A DNA stretch of 7,476 bases. Origin: JAZGDL01 sp036477795. GTDB lineage: Bacteria > Planctomycetota > Phycisphaerae > UBA1845. The stretch lies in contig JAZGDL010000070.1 of assembly GCA_036477795.1 (NCBI GenBank), forward strand, positions 1 through 7,476. The letters run 5' to 3'. The notes under the pieces are model-generated. The model saw only the letters and a program-made list of their open reading frames with translations, was not told the origin of the DNA and did no database searches. A program made the translations under genes and the position numbers. Below are positions 5,288 through 7,476 of the stretch, one piece after another (position 1 is the stretch's first letter; each line of letters opens with the position of its first letter).

Positions 5288-6095
5288 TCGGGCGCACGCC
5301 GCCGCCGTAGGAATCGTTGTCGCAATCCTGGCGGGTAACCTGCCGGCGGAGGTGACGGTGCCGGACCCCGGGGCATACGTGGTGGACCGGGCCGGAATCA
5401 TCGACGCGGCGGCCCAAAACCGGATTGAGGGTTGGCTGCGTGAGCTTCAACAAAAGACCACGGCTCAGGTGAAGGTCCTGACCGTGGCCTCGACCGATGG
5501 CGAGGATTTCTTCGGTTTCGTGCAGCGTCACGCCGAGCTGTGGAAGCTCGGACAAAAGGGCCGCGACAACGGCGCGTTGATCGTTGTAGCCGTCAAGGAG
5601 CGCAAGGTGCGTATTCAGACGGGCTACGGCCTGGAAGAGCATCTGCCGGATGGGTGGTGCGGCCAGGCGAGCCGGGATATCGCGGTGCCCTATTTCAAGC
5701 AGAACCGGTATTCCGAGGGCGTCTTTCGCCTGGCGGTGGCGACGGCCAACAAGGTCGCCGACGGGGCCAAGGTTCAGTTGGCCGGCATTCCACAATTCCG
5801 CTATCAGGCACGCCGCATGCGGCCGGGCGGCGGTTCGCTGTGCTTGGGGAGTGGTTTTCTACCAATTATCATCATGATGGTGGTATTCTCGTCGATGTCG
5901 CGCCGCGGTCGATACCATCGCAGGTGGGGCGGCGGCGGGTTGCTCTCGGGGCTCCTGATCGGCGGTATGATGGGCAGTATGATGGGCGGTGGTCGATCGC
6001 ACTGGGGCGGGGGCGGCTTCGGCGGGGGATTCGGGGGCGGTTCGTTCGGTGGTGGGGGTGGATTCGGCGGAGGTGGCGGCGGTGCCAGTTGGTAG
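5280..6095 (+). CDS. TPM-domain membrane protein with glycine-rich C-terminus
   Basis: The 271-residue product begins at an ATG overlapping the upstream stop codon, with GGAGG 6 bases before it. Residues 1-24 form a signal peptide (AVGIVVAILAGNLPAE). Residues about 29-165 are the TPM domain: PDPGAYVVDRAGIIDAAAQN, LRELQQKTTAQVKVLTV, KGRDNGALIVVAVKERKVRI, then the hallmark GYGLEEHLPD (115-124) and FKQNRYSEGV. A membrane segment follows (about 187-205, FLPIIIMMVVFSSM), then a basic turn, a second hydrophobic stretch (221-236) and a Gly-rich tail ending GGGGASW, as is common in this family. The domain is therefore expected outside the cytoplasmic membrane. TPM proteins are often encoded beside LemA and have been tied to membrane or photosystem maintenance and to phosphatase activity in plants; the bacterial role is unsettled. 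The 3' end overlaps the LemA gene by 14 bases. Confidence 0.93.
   Translation: MLDRAHAAAVGIVVAILAGNLPAEVTVPDPGAYVVDRAGIIDAAAQNRIEGWLRELQQKTTAQVKVLTVASTDGEDFFGFVQRHAELWKLGQKGRDNGALIVVAVKERKVRIQTGYGLEEHLPDGWCGQASRDIAVPYFKQNRYSEGVFRLAVATANKVADGAKVQLAGIPQFRYQARRMRPGGGSLCLGSGFLPIIIMMVVFSSMSRRGRYHRRWGGGGLLSGLLIGGMMGSMMGGGRSHWGGGGFGGGFGGGSFGGGGGFGGGGGGASW
6069..6073 (+). promoter_or_regulatory. Ribosome binding site favouring the GTG start of the zinc-ribbon/LemA gene
   Basis: GGAGG lies 8 bases before the GTG at 6082, inside the glycine codons of the TPM gene. Because Gly codons there are GG-rich by nature, the match could be accidental. A second site, GAGG at 6176-6179, stands 7 bases before the ATG at 6187, so two starts are possible. 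Confidence 0.45.
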
Positions 6096-6780
6096 TACTT
6101 GTCCATCGTGCGGGGCGGCCCTCAAGGGAGGGGCCGGATTCTGCGCCGCGTGCGGCGCGAAGCTGTTGAAAAGTCGAGGTGGTTCGATGAGTTTAGGAAA
6201 GATTCTTCTGATTTTGCTGGCGGTTTTCGGCGGTGGAGCGTTGCTGGTGGGCGGGTGTGCCTACAGCGGCTACAACCGCGCCGTCCAATTCGACGAAAAC
6301 GTTCAGAGCCAATGGGCCCAGGTCGAGAACCAGCTTCAACGGCGATTTGAGCTGATTCCCAACCTGGTGCAAACCGTTAAGGGTTTAGCCGGCCAGGAGG
6401 AAAAGATCTATCTGGGAGTGGCCAACGCCCGCAAGTCGTACTTCCAGGCCAAGACGGTGAGAGATAAAGCCCGGGCCGCCGGCAGCTTCGAATCCGCCCT
6501 GTCCCGGCTGCTGGTCCTGCGCGAGGCCTATCCCGAGTTGAAATCCAACCAGGCCTTCCTGAAGCTCCAGGATCAACTGGAGGGCACGGAGAACCGTCTC
6601 TCGATCGAGCGAAAGCGGTACAACGACGCGGTCAAGACGCTGAATGCCTACTCCCGGAAGCTGCTCGGCCGCGTTTACTGCAGCCTGGCGGGTGTCGAGC
6701 AGGCCGAGTACTTCAAGGTCGCCGAAGAGGCCAAAATCACGCCCAAAGTGGACTTCTCCGGTTCCTCAACCAGCGGGTGA
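6082..6780 (+). CDS. lemA: LemA-family membrane protein, probably with N-terminal zinc ribbon
   Basis: From GTG 6082 the product is 232 residues. Residues 7-24 form a zinc ribbon with CPSC and CAAC (Cys 7, 10, 21, 24). A membrane segment follows (41-58, ILLILLAVFGGGALLVGG), then the LemA domain: YNRAVQFDENVQSQWAQVEN, QLQRRFELIPNLVQTVKGLA, long helices with LREAYPELKSNQAFLKLQDQ, the signature EGTENRLSIERKRYNDAVKT, and a C-terminal YFKVAEEA...KVDF. LemA proteins are membrane-anchored helical bundles of unclear role. Starting instead at ATG 6187, which has its own GAGG site, would give 197 residues without the ribbon, ending the signal at VGGC, which fits a lipobox. The ribbon is in the LemA frame without interruption and its four cysteines are intact, so I favour the long form; both forms may be made. 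The 14-base overlap with the TPM gene suggests coupling. It is the last gene of the operon. Confidence 0.9.
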   Translation: MPVGSTCPSCGAALKGGAGFCAACGAKLLKSRGGSMSLGKILLILLAVFGGGALLVGGCAYSGYNRAVQFDENVQSQWAQVENQLQRRFELIPNLVQTVKGLAGQEEKIYLGVANARKSYFQAKTVRDKARAAGSFESALSRLLVLREAYPELKSNQAFLKLQDQLEGTENRLSIERKRYNDAVKTLNAYSRKLLGRVYCSLAGVEQAEYFKVAEEAKITPKVDFSGSSTSG

Positions 6781-6782
6781 GG

Positions 6783-6864
6783 AAATGCAGAATGGCGAAT
6801 AGCGAATAGCGAAAAGGTTTCGTAGCCCCCATTCGCCATTCTGCATTCGCCATTCTGCATTTTT
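6783..6864 (+). terminator. Terminator-like hairpin built from heptamers, with two alternative 3' arms
   Basis: The 5' arm 6784-6800 (AATGCAGAATGGCGAAT) pairs perfectly over 17 bp with 6831-6847, and 6783-6800 pairs over 18 bp with 6845-6862. The second pairing runs into TTTTTCTTCTC, as in an intrinsic terminator for the LemA operon, which ends 2 bases before. Both arms are heptamer series in register (AATGCAG, AATGGCG, AATAGCG, AATAGCG; CATTCGC, CATTCTG, CATTCGC, CATTCTG, CATTTTT), so it may be a repeat unit that also ends transcription. Confidence 0.6.
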
Positions 6865-6928
6865 CTTCTCTGACGCTGGAATTGCAATTCGCCAAGCGTC
6901 CTGGTACTCTATCACGGCGTAAAGAGTT

Positions 6929-6974
6929 GGTGCGAGTCCCGGGGCGCCGGGACCGGCGCCCCGGGACTCGCACC
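6929..6974. repeat. 46-bp near-perfect palindrome upstream of the BNR-type gene
   Basis: Two perfect 22-bp arms (beginning GGTGCGAGTCCCGG) surround a GA centre. No T-run follows on either strand, which argues against a simple terminator. The core at 6937-6952 matches 15 of 16 bases of the palindrome inside the ligase gene at 1758-1773. A weak promoter pair, TTGCAA (6882) and TACTCT (6905) with 17-bp spacing, would place the palindrome in the leader of the next gene; that promoter is a guess. Confidence 0.85.
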
Positions 6975-7026
6975 TCGTAGTCACATCGGTGTCGGCGTAG
7001 TCGACAAACGCAGTGGAGGCAAAGAC

Positions 7027-7476
7027 ATGTCGCTCGATTCTCTTCAATTACGGCGCTTAACCATGGGCCTGGTGTTGTGTTGGCTGGGGTTGCCGCCGCC
7101 CGCGGCCATGGGGACCGACCCGCCGGGGCTTCCAACGGTCAGCCTCAACAGCCGCGTGAACGATCCCCTGGGACCGGACGGAGCTGATTCTGGGCACGTG
7201 AACGTCGAAGACTGCCTCAACGACCCGGCCTGCGACGACGACCCGAAGATGCACAACGAAACGTCGATCACCGTAGCCCCGTGGGATCCGAACCTGCTCC
7301 TGGCCGCCTGGAATGACGGCTCCAAGCTGTCCCTCGATCCTGCGGGGGAACTTCGGGGGACTGGGTTTGCCATCTCCGACGACGGGGGAGGCACCTGGTT
7401 GCGCTTCGACCGGGACGTTAATCCTGATCCCTGCGACCTGAGTTGCGATCCGGGCTTCGACTGCTTGGTCCGAGGC
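7027..7476 (+). CDS. Secreted BNR/sialidase-like repeat protein (partial, C-terminus beyond window)
   Basis: The frame is open from ATG 7027 to the window end (150 residues) with GGAGG 7 bases before the start. Residues 1-28 are a signal peptide: LRR, then TMGLVLCWLGLPPPAAMG. The mature part carries NETSITVAPWDPN (77-89) followed by LLLAAWND and an Asp-box, SDDGGGTW (117-124), the S-x-D-x-G-x-T-W motif of BNR/sialidase-type beta-propeller blades. Two Cys/Asp-rich stretches (DCLNDPACDDD, DPCDLSCDPGFDC) could be disulphide-bonded or bind calcium. The motif is found in real sialidases but also in many non-enzymatic exported propellers, so a sialidase activity should not be assumed. It is separated from the LemA operon by the terminator-like hairpin and the 46-bp palindrome, so it is probably its own transcript. 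Confidence 0.85.
   Translation, partial: MSLDSLQLRRLTMGLVLCWLGLPPPAAMGTDPPGLPTVSLNSRVNDPLGPDGADSGHVNVEDCLNDPACDDDPKMHNETSITVAPWDPNLLLAAWNDGSKLSLDPAGELRGTGFAISDDGGGTWLRFDRDVNPDPCDLSCDPGFDCLVRG

Noticed and set aside
5804..6106. Minus-strand proline-rich open frame
   Set aside because: It is the complement of the glycine-rich tail codons of the TPM gene.
6905..6990. tRNA-like sequence around GGTGCGAGTCCCGGG
   Set aside because: The region is one long two-arm palindrome with no cloverleaf, anticodon loop or acceptor end.

Overview
The window is GC-rich bacterial chromosome with seven supportable protein genes, two of them cut by the window edges, and an unusually dense set of short palindromic and tandem repeats between and even inside the genes. 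The gene mix (a SWIB-domain protein with a histone-like basic tail, a LemA/TPM operon, a large secreted BNR-type protein) together with the repeats suggests a Planctomycetota-like bacterium. That assignment is inference; there is no rRNA or marker gene to prove it.

Layout from left to right. Minus strand: the SWIB-domain protein (1-519, C-terminus off the left edge), then a PaaK-like adenylate-forming ligase (681-2099). Positions 2104-2380 hold a heptamer array followed by an octamer array with no gene. Next, on the minus strand, is an exported protein with a GyrI-like ligand-binding domain (2386-3468), whose apparent N-terminus is written in the same kinds of heptamer and octamer repeat. A divergent gap holding an operator-like palindrome leads to a plus-strand DoxX-like membrane protein (3680-4153).

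Positions 4154-4564 are non-coding and carry a 201-bp repeat structure made of REP-like and hairpin units. Then comes a tight plus-strand operon: a conserved protein with a possible degenerate nucleotidyltransferase fold (4565-5287), a TPM-domain membrane protein (5280-6095) and a zinc-ribbon/LemA protein (6082-6780). Each gene overlaps the next, which points to translational coupling and joint action at the cell envelope. A terminator-like heptamer hairpin and a 46-bp palindrome follow, and the window ends inside a secreted BNR/sialidase-like protein (7027 onward).

The most unusual observation is that the intergenic repeat units also lie inside the ligase coding region. One in-frame copy encodes about 21 residues immediately before the ATP-binding loop, and its centre is a palindrome from a different repeat type. 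The repeats therefore look like mobile or recombining modules rather than passive spacers.
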